This document shows, piece after piece, positions 7,070 through 14,099 of a stretch of DNA of 14,099 nucleotides. The position numbers and the translations under genes are program-made. Under the pieces are notes generated by a model. The model was not told the DNA's origin and ran no database searches. It worked only from the letters and a program-made list of their open reading frames with translations. Each line of letters begins with the position of its first letter. The stretch's first letter is position 1. This stretch comes from an uncultured bacterium (GTDB lineage: Bacteria > Cyanobacteriota > Vampirovibrionia > Gastranaerophilales > Gastranaerophilaceae), in the NCBI GenBank assembly GCA_900547585.1, contig URHD01000051.1, positions 1-14,099 on the forward strand, in the 5' to 3' direction.

Positions 7070-7915
7070 ATGTCCCACATCCACTGGTACCCCGGCCACA
7101 TCGCAAAAGCGGAAAAACAACTCAAAGAACTGATAAACCTCGTCGATGTCGTCATTGAGGTGCTTGACGCGAGGCTTCCCGGGAGCTCTTGCTACCCGAA
7201 TATCGAAAAACTTCTCGGGCAAAAGCCAAGACTCATAGTCCTGAACAAATCCGACCTCGCCGACGAAAACAAACTCAAATACTGGAAAAAAGAGCTCGAA
7301 AAAAATTGCGGATACCCCGTAATCTCCACCTGTGCGGCAAAAAACAACGATTTAGCACCAATCGTGAACAAAGTCATTGAATTAAGCAAACCAAGAATCG
7401 ACAAACTCGTTGAAAAAGGGCTTCTTCCCCGCCCTGCAAGAGTTGTGGTCGTTGGAATGCCAAATGTCGGAAAATCCAGCATTATCAATAAATTAATCAA
7501 AAAATCAAAAACAAAAACCGGTGCAAAAGCCGGCGTAACCCGTCAGCAGCAATGGGTGAGAGTAAACCCGAAAATCGATCTTTTAGACACTCCGGGAATT
7601 ATCCCGCTGAAACAAGAAGACCAGAAAAAAGCCCAAAAACTCGCAATGGTCAATTCCGTAAGCGAAAACGCCTACGAAAACGAAGCAGTTGCAACGGCGC
7701 TTCTTGAACTTTTGAACGAAAAATACCCGCAAAACGTCAGAAATTACTACAACCTCGAAGAAACCGAAGAAATCACCCTCGAAAACATCGCTCAAAAAAG
7801 AAACTGGCTAACCTCAGGCGCAAAACCGGACATAACCCGATGCGCAGTGATGGTTCTCACGGATTTTCGCGACGGAAGAATAGGGAAATTTACACTGGAC
7901 GACGAAAATGATTGA
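7070..7915 (+). CDS. rbgA: Ribosome biogenesis GTPase RbgA (YlqF)
   Basis: 281-aa circularly permuted GTPase that helps late assembly of the large ribosomal subunit. The motif order shows the permutation: NKSD (G4, 59-62) comes first, then GMPNVGKSS (G1, 129-137), GVTR (G2, about 155-158) and DTPG (G3, 173-176). The N-terminus MSHIHWYPGHIAKAEKQL is the standard RbgA opening, and a C-terminal helical tail of about 80 residues follows. The ATG is 5 bases after AAAGGAG (7058-7064). It overlaps rnhB by 8 bases, so the two are one operon. The leader carries the palindrome at 7003-7023. Confidence 0.95.
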   Translation: MSHIHWYPGHIAKAEKQLKELINLVDVVIEVLDARLPGSSCYPNIEKLLGQKPRLIVLNKSDLADENKLKYWKKELEKNCGYPVISTCAAKNNDLAPIVNKVIELSKPRIDKLVEKGLLPRPARVVVVGMPNVGKSSIINKLIKKSKTKTGAKAGVTRQQQWVRVNPKIDLLDTPGIIPLKQEDQKKAQKLAMVNSVSENAYENEAVATALLELLNEKYPQNVRNYYNLEETEEITLENIAQKRNWLTSGAKPDITRCAVMVLTDFRDGRIGKFTLDDEND

Positions 7916-8561
7916 AGAATTAATAAATTTCGATACAGAACACAAAACCGGCTTTGATTTTGTAATCGGCACGGATGAGGCCGGCAGAGGCCCGGGCGCA
8001 GGCCCTGTTTTCGCCGCAGCAGTTGCTTTTTTGGACTACAATGAAGAACTGGTAAAAGACCTTGAAGAATTAAACGATTCAAAAAAACTTTCCGAAAAAA
8101 AACGTGAATTTCTTTACGAAAAAATCCTTAAACACGCAGTTTATTCCATAAAGCAGGCAAGTGTAGAAGAAATCGAGAAAAAAAACATCCTGAACGCCTC
8201 CCTCGACACAATGAAAGCAGCAGTTTGCGATGTTTTACAGCAATTAAAAACGAACAAAGCAAAAATCTTAATTGACGGCAACAAAAAAATTAAAAACTTC
8301 AACGCCCCAATGGAAACAGTAATAAAAGGTGACTCGAAATCCGCCTCAATCGCCGCAGCAAGCATTTTAGCCAAAGTTTCAAGGGACAGATTCATGCTTG
8401 AGCTGGATAAAAAATTTCCGCAGTACCGCTGGTCAAAAAACAAAGGATATCTAAGCGCAGAGCACATCACAGCCATAAAAATCCACGGCGCAACCGTCTG
8501 GCACAGAAAAAAGTTTCTCCGCAACATCTTAGAAGAAGAAAAACAGCTCAGCCTGCTATAA
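7908..8561 (+). CDS. rnhB: Ribonuclease HII
   Basis: 217-aa nuclease that cuts the RNA strand of RNA-DNA hybrids, including single ribonucleotides in DNA. The active-site motif DEAGRG is at residues 23-28 (D23, E24), followed by GPVFAAAV and NDSKKLSEKKRE (from about residue 56). LIDGNKK supplies a further acidic residue, and AASILAKVSRDRFM holds the late conserved Asp. The C-terminal WSKNKGYLSAEHITAIKIHG...HRKKF matches the family. The start overlaps the end of rbgA, pointing to translational coupling. It converges with dprA across 38 bases that contain no clear terminator. Confidence 0.96.
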   Translation: MIEELINFDTEHKTGFDFVIGTDEAGRGPGAGPVFAAAVAFLDYNEELVKDLEELNDSKKLSEKKREFLYEKILKHAVYSIKQASVEEIEKKNILNASLDTMKAAVCDVLQQLKTNKAKILIDGNKKIKNFNAPMETVIKGDSKSASIAAASILAKVSRDRFMLELDKKFPQYRWSKNKGYLSAEHITAIKIHGATVWHRKKFLRNILEEEKQLSLL

Positions 8562-8599
8562 AAACCGGTCTTTTGCAGTCCCCCCTACCCAAATACAGG

Positions 8600-9706
8600 T
8601 TAAACAAGGGTATATTTTCCGCCGTTTGTCTGCTTGATTTTGTTCTCAAGCTCAAGCGTGGTCAAAATAACCATCAAATCCGCCATCTCAATCCCGAGCG
8701 CAGCCTCTAAAGCATCAGCCGAGCAATCCTCAATAGCAATCTGCCCGAAAACAGCCGCTTCATTCTCGCTCATGCCCGCAATTTCGGCATTTTTTTCCTC
8801 TTCAGGCTTCAATACCTCAACTTCCCACCCGAGAGTGTCCAAAATATCTTTCCCCTCGGTAACAAGCGCCGCACCGTTTTTCAAAAGCTTATAAACACCC
8901 TCGGTATTGGGATTTGACACCAAACCGGGCAGGCACATAAGCTCCCTGTTTTGCTCAAGGCATAAATTCGCTGTAATTAACGCCCCGCTTTTCAAAGCAG
9001 CCTCGGCAACGAGCGTTCCTTTACACAAACCGCTGACGATTCTGTTTCTTAGCGGAAAACGCCATGGCAAAGGCTCCTCGGTAGGCCAGTATTCGCTGAT
9101 GATTACACCCGCTTTTTCCTCAATTTCCTTAAAAAGCTCCTTATTCGCCCTTGGATAAACAAAATCGAACCCGCTCCCGATAACCGCAATCGTCGAAAGA
9201 CCGAATTCAATTGCACTTTTGTGCGCGCTTGTGTCGATACCTGCCGCAAGCCCTGAAACAATGCAAATATCCGTACCGGCGAATTCGCCGAGTATTCTGG
9301 ACAAAGTATTTTTTGCCCCCTCACTTGCACGCCTTGAGCCTACAACCGCAAGCGTTTTATCGAGGTTGCAGCGTGAAAAATCGCCCTTGTAAAAAAGCGT
9401 CATTGGCGGGTTGTGGATTTCTCTTAATAATTTTGGATAATTTTCATCCTCAAAATTTATAAACTTAATCCCGCGCTTTTGAATAAACTCAAGGCATTTT
9501 TCCGGCTTGACACCCGCACGTTTTCTCAAAAAAACATCCATTTGTTTTTTCGTTATATCCTCAATCCTGTACAAATTGTCAGGCCCTGCACACCATGCGG
9601 ATTTTATTGAGCCAAAATGCTCATAAACCTTTCTTATAAAAGCTGCGCCGACTTCTTCTATTGAGGCAAAAGCCAGCCAGTATGCGCTGTTATCAGTTTT
9701 TTCCAT
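8600..9706 (-). CDS. dprA: DNA processing protein DprA (Smf)
   Basis: 368-aa cytoplasmic protein that binds incoming single-stranded DNA in natural transformation and loads RecA. A helical N-terminal domain (1-70) precedes the Rossmann-like core: VGSRRAS (122-128), SGLAAGIDTSAH (151-162), GSGFDFVYPRAN (177-188), then SEYWPTEEPLPWRFPLRNRI and the ALITAN segment. The last 60 residues form a winged-helix-like domain ending QTNGGKYTLV, as in many DprA proteins. The ATG overlaps the stop of the upstream glycosyltransferase gene (TAATG at 9704-9708), with AGGGA just before it. In many genomes dprA lies in the same region as rplS-rbgA-rnhB; here it is on the opposite strand and convergent. Competence cannot be concluded from dprA alone. 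Confidence 0.95.
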   Translation of the reverse strand: MEKTDNSAYWLAFASIEEVGAAFIRKVYEHFGSIKSAWCAGPDNLYRIEDITKKQMDVFLRKRAGVKPEKCLEFIQKRGIKFINFEDENYPKLLREIHNPPMTLFYKGDFSRCNLDKTLAVVGSRRASEGAKNTLSRILGEFAGTDICIVSGLAAGIDTSAHKSAIEFGLSTIAVIGSGFDFVYPRANKELFKEIEEKAGVIISEYWPTEEPLPWRFPLRNRIVSGLCKGTLVAEAALKSGALITANLCLEQNRELMCLPGLVSNPNTEGVYKLLKNGAALVTEGKDILDTLGWEVEVLKPEEEKNAEIAGMSENEAAVFGQIAIEDCSADALEAALGIEMADLMVILTTLELENKIKQTNGGKYTLV

Positions 9707-11271
9707 TAAATATCCCTGAATGTGTTGATATCAATAACTTTATTGACTTCCTGAGGCAAATAATATTCGCAGCTGTTCCAGAGAACGGTTTCCAGCGGAA
9801 CATCGGACAAATTTTGCACAAGAAGCCTGTTGCAATAACCTTTGACCATATTTGTCGAGCCATCAAGTTTTAAATTAAAATAACCGCAGGATTGGCAAAT
9901 TTTTATCCTGAAACCGTGCTCGTTGAGCTTGTCAGAAATATCTTTGATTGCGTCCACCATTCTTATGTGCGAATCAGAGGAATATTTCTTCTTTTTAAAG
10001 CGGAAAACAGCCTTTACAAGCCCGCTTTCCGATATTAAATCCAGCTTGCAGGGCAAATCGTTCTGCCCGTCAGTCACAGCAATATCCACCGTGGTCATTT
10101 CATAAGATTCATCGCTCGCAGGCTTTTTCGAAAACATATTTATTACCGCTCCGACAATCGGAATATGCGCAAAAATCTTTATCAGCGACACAAACGGATA
10201 CATCAAAAGATACGGCAGCTGAGCTTTTTTGATATGGCCTGTAAACAGCGAAGCTATAAACGAAGCCGCAAGCAAAACGCCAAACGCAAACACAACGCTG
10301 TAATCAAAGAAGAAATAATAATTATAAGTAAATATCAATATGCTCACATAAATCAAAAGCAGCATCCAGAAGTTGGGAGCAAGAATATTCAAAATAAATT
10401 CAGCAAACCTCCAGTTAGATTTATACAAAAGCCCCAAACAATGCCAGCACATGCTCAATTTAAAAGAAACAGACGGCTTTCTGCTTTTGTAGTTATCAAT
10501 ATTTGTGAAAGTTCTGACGGTGGGCATATATTTCGGAATAAAATTGTTTCTGACAAGCAGAGTTGTATATTTCAGCTCGCTGTTGAGGTCTTTAAAATCC
10601 ACACATTTGATTTTTTCGAGTACTTCCTGCTTTATAATGAAACAATCCGAATCAACAATCGTCGCCAGCCCCATCAATGTTCTTCCGAGATGAAACACCC
10701 TGTTCATATACTCGTTATAAACAGCCTTTATGCAGTTGTACGGATTTTTTGTCTTCATTATGTAGTCAGTGGAACCGACAATAATTTGCTCGGTCTGGAG
10801 CCCTGCATTTATGTTCGATAAGAAATTTTCATCAACATATCTATCCGCATTTAAAAACGCAAACGCATGAACATTCTGAAAAGATAAAAGCCTTTCAAGA
10901 AGCCAGGAAACTGCCTCGTCTTTTCCAACCGGTGCAGCATCCCCGACGCGCCAAATTTTCGCACCTCCCACAAATTCCAGAATATTAGAGGAGTTATCCG
11001 TGCAGTTATCAAGAATAATGTGCGTCTGATAATTTTCCCTCGGGTAGTTTTGTTTATTCAACGATTCCAGAAGCGGAACAATTGTAGATTCATTATTTCT
11101 TGCGTAAATAATCAGTACAATATTATGCAATTTTGAATTCTGACGGTATTTTTGTGCAGTTAAAAACTTTCTGAGCCTTGTACCGGCAAAAACACATGCA
11201 GCATAATACAAAATAAAGGCTGCAACATATATAAAAAGCAAAATCAGTGTATTGATTAATAAGTCAACCAT
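9706..11271 (-). CDS. Membrane glycosyltransferase, family 2-like, with Cys-rich tail
   Basis: 521-aa membrane protein. A transmembrane segment lies at about residues 5-29. A family 2-type catalytic domain (about 48-270) has IIYARNNESTIVPLLESLN, LDNCTDNS (87-93) and FLNADRY (139-145) at the position of the DxD-like metal site; the first Asp of a classic DxD is replaced by Asn. Three or four hydrophobic segments follow at about 294-320, 324-344 and 351-379. The GT2-type Q-x-x-R-W motif is replaced by KSNWRF (284-289). The last 130 residues are an extra domain with C459-x2-C462, C480 and C501, and the short motifs SCGYF and KGYC. The sugar donor and product are unknown; a membrane-bound polymerase or transferase for an envelope glycan is the best guess. 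An AGGTGAG SD (11274-11280) supports the ATG at 11271. It is coupled to dprA. Confidence 0.75.
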   Translation of the reverse strand: MVDLLINTLILLFIYVAAFILYYAACVFAGTRLRKFLTAQKYRQNSKLHNIVLIIYARNNESTIVPLLESLNKQNYPRENYQTHIILDNCTDNSSNILEFVGGAKIWRVGDAAPVGKDEAVSWLLERLLSFQNVHAFAFLNADRYVDENFLSNINAGLQTEQIIVGSTDYIMKTKNPYNCIKAVYNEYMNRVFHLGRTLMGLATIVDSDCFIIKQEVLEKIKCVDFKDLNSELKYTTLLVRNNFIPKYMPTVRTFTNIDNYKSRKPSVSFKLSMCWHCLGLLYKSNWRFAEFILNILAPNFWMLLLIYVSILIFTYNYYFFFDYSVVFAFGVLLAASFIASLFTGHIKKAQLPYLLMYPFVSLIKIFAHIPIVGAVINMFSKKPASDESYEMTTVDIAVTDGQNDLPCKLDLISESGLVKAVFRFKKKKYSSDSHIRMVDAIKDISDKLNEHGFRIKICQSCGYFNLKLDGSTNMVKGYCNRLLVQNLSDVPLETVLWNSCEYYLPQEVNKVIDINTFRDI

Positions 11272-11379
11272 TTCTCACCTCTCATCTTTCATATTTTAAA
11301 AAAAACATAAAAAAAAAGCCATACCTGCCGCACCTTATCAACCAAATAGCGGAGAGTTAGAGCAAAAATAAAGGCGGAG

Positions 11380-11496
11380 CACAGGATTATATTGCCTTTG
11401 GAGTGACTATGGGGGAGGCTTCATAAAACCTGAAAAATTTTTATTAATCGTCGAACGCCGGAGGAATCGGAACGGAAAAGGCAATATAATCCTGTG
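11380..11496. repeat. Long inverted repeat, hairpin 1
   Basis: A perfect 20-bp inverted repeat (CACAGGATTATATTGCCTTT at 11380-11399, its complement at 11477-11496) encloses 77 bases. Outside a small internal loop the pairing resumes with ATAAAGG (11368-11374) and CCTTTAT (11499-11505). The interior contains GACTATGG near one side and CGCCGGAGGAATCGG near the other, faintly like the apical sequence of hairpin 2. No T-run follows, so it is not a standard terminator. Identity unknown. Confidence 0.75.
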
Positions 11497-11553
11497 TTCC
11501 TTTATGTGCTGAATGCTTGATTTTTTTAACAAAATTCAACCCAAACTACCAAA

Positions 11554-11637
11554 GTTTAGCCGGTTGGCATTTAATTTTTCGCAGCCTATGAGCCCCGGCG
11601 AATCAAGCAGGAAAAATTAAATACCAACCGGCTAAAC
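11554..11637. repeat. Long inverted repeat, hairpin 2 (repeat family copy A)
   Basis: Two 27-base arms (11554-11580 and 11611-11637) pair with a single mismatch (11568 against 11623) around a 30-base apex (11581-11610). The apex contains GCCTATGAG and GGCGAATC. The inner 46 bases (11573-11618) recur inverted at 13999-14044. There is no T-run on either side, so a role as intrinsic terminator is unlikely. A mobile palindrome, a structured RNA or a recombination site are open alternatives. Confidence 0.8.
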
Positions 11638-11758
11638 GTCCCAATATTCCCCCATCACCTCAAAAAGCTTAACATTTTTAACAAAAAATCGATTTTGTGG
11701 CAACTTTCCAGCCCCCATTGTTTTAAAATAAAAAAGTGAAGCATACGGAAGCAGAAAA

Positions 11759-12778
11759 TTGATTTCTCTAAAAGTCAATCAATATAACAGTAAAATAGCT
11801 TTTACCCAGAGCCACCCGCCACAAAAACCAATCGCGGCAAACTCTGTTTCAAAAGATGAAAATCTCCGGATTCAGGCGGATGAAGCAATGAAATCAGGGT
11901 ATTTTGACCGTGCAATAAATATGTACAAACAAGCCCTGGAGCTTAACCCCGAAAATCCGGACGCAAACCTGAATTTAGCAAAAACCTACAAACTAAACGC
12001 CGACTTTAAAAACGCAATCCCCTATTTTGAAAAAGCATGCGCCCAAACGCCTGATGACCTGGAACTTATGACTCTGCTCGGTGAATGTTACAAACAAAAC
12101 GGGGATTACACGAAAGCAGAAACACAATTCAAACGTGTTTTAAACAAAGAACCCGATTACGACTACGCAAAAAGAAATCTCCTTGACACACAAAACCTGC
12201 GTCTGGCGTGCTTTGACCCGATAAAAGCCTACAACGAACGTCAGAAAACAGCAAACGAAAACCTCCGTACAGCAATTTCACTGGCTTCCGGATTTTTACC
12301 CAAGGATATAGTCAAAAAGGTTCAAGATGTTACTGTAACTTTTGATAAAACCGCACAAATGGGCGGACGTTCCAATATTGCTCAATACGAACACGCAAAA
12401 CGCAAAATCTCCATTCAGGATGAATATACTTACGCAAGCCCCGTTCTTACAGCGAGCTACACAGTACATGAATTCATTCACGCTGCTGACAATGACCCAT
12501 ACACATCTGTAAGAGAAGAACAAGACGCTTACCGCCAGCAAGCAAGATTCTGGGAAAAAAATGCAAAAAATGTAAAAGACCCTGAAATGGACTACGTCGT
12601 AGACCTGTACAAACAGTCAGCAGAAACCCTCGATAAAAGGGTTGCAGAAATCTATCTCCTGCGTGACCCGGGAATCCCTGAAACCTCATACAACCACCCG
12701 CCCGGAACAAAAAAAGCTGCAGCATCAGGCTTGAATTCTTCGGCGTCCACACTGAAAGCCTATGACATTATTGTCTAA
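11759..12778 (+). CDS. TPR protein with putative HEXXH metallopeptidase domain
   Basis: 339-aa protein from a TTG start, supported by GGAAG (11745-11749) 9 bases upstream; the next good in-frame ATG (11888) would cut into the first repeat. There is no signal peptide, so it is probably cytoplasmic. Residues 36-137 are three tetratricopeptide repeats (36-69, 70-103, 104-137) with the usual A, G, Y, A and P positions, for example YFDRAINMYKQALELNPENP. The C-terminal half has VHEFIHAADND with H237, E238 and H241 as a zincin HEXXH motif; E253/E254 in REEQDAYRQQARFW, 12-13 residues later, could supply the third ligand. That makes a zinc peptidase plausible, but no named family was recognised and the substrate is unknown. 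The stop overlaps the stop of the convergent gene (12775-12778). Confidence 0.7.
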   Translation: MISLKVNQYNSKIAFTQSHPPQKPIAANSVSKDENLRIQADEAMKSGYFDRAINMYKQALELNPENPDANLNLAKTYKLNADFKNAIPYFEKACAQTPDDLELMTLLGECYKQNGDYTKAETQFKRVLNKEPDYDYAKRNLLDTQNLRLACFDPIKAYNERQKTANENLRTAISLASGFLPKDIVKKVQDVTVTFDKTAQMGGRSNIAQYEHAKRKISIQDEYTYASPVLTASYTVHEFIHAADNDPYTSVREEQDAYRQQARFWEKNAKNVKDPEMDYVVDLYKQSAETLDKRVAEIYLLRDPGIPETSYNHPPGTKKAAASGLNSSASTLKAYDIIV

Positions 12779-13899
12779 ATAAGCCCTTTTTTGCTCTTCT
12801 TTTTCTTCTTTTTGTCGTCCAAATCCCGTTTTGCATTGTCAACGGACAATTTTGCCAGCGGAAGCCCCTTTGAACGGTCATAGAAAACAAGCCAGTGCTT
12901 TCTTTTCACATTGTCAACAGCAAATGATATTTTTCCGCTAACCCTGTCACCCGGCTTAATTTTGGAGAACATTAACGTCGTATCACCAAAAACTGACGGA
13001 TAATAAGAAGCGTTCATGTCATTCATCAGCGCAATATCAAATCCTGTAAAATATTTCTCCGTCAAATTTGTTATCACAAGCGAAATTGTAATAGTATTAA
13101 GCTCGCCAAAAGGATCCTTTTCATAACCTACATTAGTAATTTTTACATTCAATCCGTCATATATGATTTCTTCCTGCTTCAAAGCCTCCTTTGAAAATAC
13201 AGGCAGCGCAATTGAACTGGTAATTTTCACCCTGATTTCATCTCCAGGAGAAATCAAAACATCCTTACCTTTTCTGTACAAAGCCATCCCGAGCCCTACA
13301 GCACCGCCCAGAGCAGCACCGCCGGCGACTGTATAGCCCTGACTTGCGATGGCAGCAGGCAATCCGAACATATTGAAAGCCAGAAGCCCTCCAACAAGCC
13401 CGCCTGCCGCAGTATATCCGGTGCTTACCGCAACATTTCGCGCCGTAGCTGTAACGGGATTCATTTTTGTGCTCATTTCCCCTTTTATGGGTATTTCCCG
13501 CCCATCCGGCGTAATCAAATAGTCAAAACTTACCTCAATCCATCCGTCACGCCCTAGCCTTTTGCTGTCGCTTATTTCTCTGACACAACCGTGCGCAATT
13601 GTTCCGGTAGGGAGGATTACCCCCTTATCGCCCTCAACTTCGGAGGAAATTTCCGCAAAAAACTCATCCCCTTCTTCGGTAAAACCGGAGCTCAAAACCT
13701 GAGAAACGGTCATTTTTATAACATCACGGCTTTTCAACTCATCAATCTCGCCCGTGAACATTTTTTCGTCTTTCAGCTTCTTAGAGTCCGTAACTTCTGC
13801 ATGCCCCTGCAGAGGCTCCTCCGAAAACGCAGGCAAACCCGCACATAAATGCGTAAAAACAAACGCTGTAAGTATAAAAGATGAAAACAACTTTTTCAT
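12775..13899 (-). CDS. Secreted protein with glycine-rich core and Ig-like tail
   Basis: 374 aa beginning with a typical Sec signal peptide (MKKLFSSFILTAFVF, cleavage probably near residues 24-26); the Cys at 19 does not form a lipobox. Residues 50-140 are beta-rich, with ILPTGTIAHGCV (95-106) and FDYLITPDGREIPIKG (125-140), wording like the TrbI/VirB10-type domain. A hydrophobic glycine/alanine-rich stretch (about 161-206) and ISPGDEIRVKI (216-226) follow, as in those proteins. Residues 249-340 look like an Ig-like/DUF4352-type domain (NLTEKYFTGFDIALMND). The C-terminus is an unusual lysine tract (363-371). No other secretion or conjugation gene is near, so a role in DNA transfer should not be assumed. 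The SD is weak. It converges with the TPR gene. Confidence 0.65.
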   Translation of the reverse strand: MKKLFSSFILTAFVFTHLCAGLPAFSEEPLQGHAEVTDSKKLKDEKMFTGEIDELKSRDVIKMTVSQVLSSGFTEEGDEFFAEISSEVEGDKGVILPTGTIAHGCVREISDSKRLGRDGWIEVSFDYLITPDGREIPIKGEMSTKMNPVTATARNVAVSTGYTAAGGLVGGLLAFNMFGLPAAIASQGYTVAGGAALGGAVGLGMALYRKGKDVLISPGDEIRVKITSSIALPVFSKEALKQEEIIYDGLNVKITNVGYEKDPFGELNTITISLVITNLTEKYFTGFDIALMNDMNASYYPSVFGDTTLMFSKIKPGDRVSGKISFAVDNVKRKHWLVFYDRSKGLPLAKLSVDNAKRDLDDKKKKKKSKKGLI

Positions 13900-13998
13900 A
13901 TCAAAATTTTACATCATAAAGTTTCAAAAATCATATTTGTTACAAAAAAAGACGCACTCCTGCCCAAGAATCCCGCAACAGCCCAAACTGCGTAAATT

Positions 13999-14044
13999 AA
14001 TTTTTCTAGCTCGATTCGCTGGCACTCATAGGCGTCGAAAAATT
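13999..14044. repeat. Inverted copy of the hairpin 2 apex (repeat family copy B)
   Basis: AATTTTTC (13999-14006) and GAAAAATT (14037-14044) enclose exactly 30 bases. Read on the minus strand, those 30 bases match 22 of 30 positions of the apex at 11581-11610, and the 8-base arms are identical, giving 38 of 46 overall. The conserved blocks are GCCTATGAG and GCGAATC. The outer long arms of hairpin 2 are not repeated here. The element lies upstream of the secreted protein gene, in 200 bases with no visible gene. Confidence 0.75.
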
Positions 14045-14099
14045 TGTCCGAGAAAAGTTCGTGATAAGGAACACTCTGCCGAGCAAAAAGTGACTAAAT

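Larger units (their letters stand above)
11272..11758. other. Divergent 487-base intergenic region with two long hairpins
   Basis: This gap separates the glycosyltransferase (minus) from the TPR protein (plus). I see no gene of convincing length in it. It holds the hairpins at 11380-11496 and 11554-11637, described separately. A TAAAAT (11724-11729) 30 bases before the TPR start is a possible -10 without a good -35. Next to the glycosyltransferase there is only poly-A/T. Confidence 0.6.

Noticed and set aside
6952..7158. 68-codon plus-strand open frame
   Set aside because: It translates the terminator tail and the ATTCCGGA palindrome and runs into rbgA in another frame; no SD and no protein-like pattern.
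10165..10821. 218-codon open frame antisense to the glycosyltransferase gene
   Set aside because: Shadow of a confident coding frame; it has no SD or recognisable domain, and is rich in Lys/Gln/His as expected from reading the opposite strand.
11320..11370. Similarity between 11320-11370 and the last 45 bases of the window (AGAGCAAAAA / CGAGCAAAAA, CCTTATC / GATAAGG)
   Set aside because: Only short scattered AT-rich matches; not enough to extend the repeat family, and the right copy is cut by the window edge.
11554..11637. Hairpin 2 as an integron attC site
   Set aside because: The arms end in GTTTAGC/GCTAAAC, near but not matching the GTTRRRY core. The expected paired R and L boxes are not seen and no integron integrase is in the window.
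12775..13899. Conjugation or type IV secretion locus
   Set aside because: One protein with TrbI/VirB10-like wording is not enough; no ATPase, relaxase or other Vir/Tra gene is present.

Overview
This AT-rich 14.1-kb window is ordinary bacterial chromosome with compact, alternating-strand gene blocks. It carries housekeeping genes (dnaB, hom, thrC, rplS, rbgA, rnhB, dprA), small intergenic palindromes, and one accessory-looking end. The lineage cannot be read from the sequence alone. The A/T bias, poly-A/T tracts and gene content would fit a gut Gram-negative or a cyanobacteria-related non-photosynthetic group such as the Gastranaerophilales; that is only a guess. No rRNA, tRNA, CRISPR array, transposase or integrase was seen.

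Layout, left to right. 1-505: the wreck of a small minus-strand gene (50-291) that still has a sigma70-like promoter, a Shine-Dalgarno sequence (SD) and a terminator. 506-2899: panE-like reductase (minus) and dnaB (plus), diverging from a 40-base gap with two back-to-back TATAAT boxes; one of these lies inside the longest dnaB reading frame, so dnaB is called from a downstream TTG. 3052-5400: hom-thrC, a threonine-branch operon without thrB. 5417-6391: two minus-strand genes, an 80-aa protein of unknown function and a DUF374-type lysophospholipid acyltransferase. 6529-8561: rplS with a near-consensus promoter and terminator, then rbgA-rnhB overlapping by 8 bases. The L19-RbgA-RNase HII order is the common translation/ribosome-assembly neighbourhood known from Firmicutes. 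8600-11271: dprA and, upstream on the same strand, a membrane family 2 glycosyltransferase with an unusual four-cysteine C-terminal tail; the pair overlap as TAATG and are probably translationally coupled.

11272-14099 is the most unusual part. A 487-base gap holds two long hairpins. They are followed by a TTG-started TPR protein with an HEXXH zincin motif and, convergent with a 4-base overlap, a secreted protein with a glycine-rich core. The apical 46 bases of the second hairpin recur in inverted orientation at the right end (13999-14044) with the same arm-30-arm geometry, so inverted copies bracket the two genes. This could be a dispersed palindromic repeat family or the edges of a cassette; the window cannot decide which.
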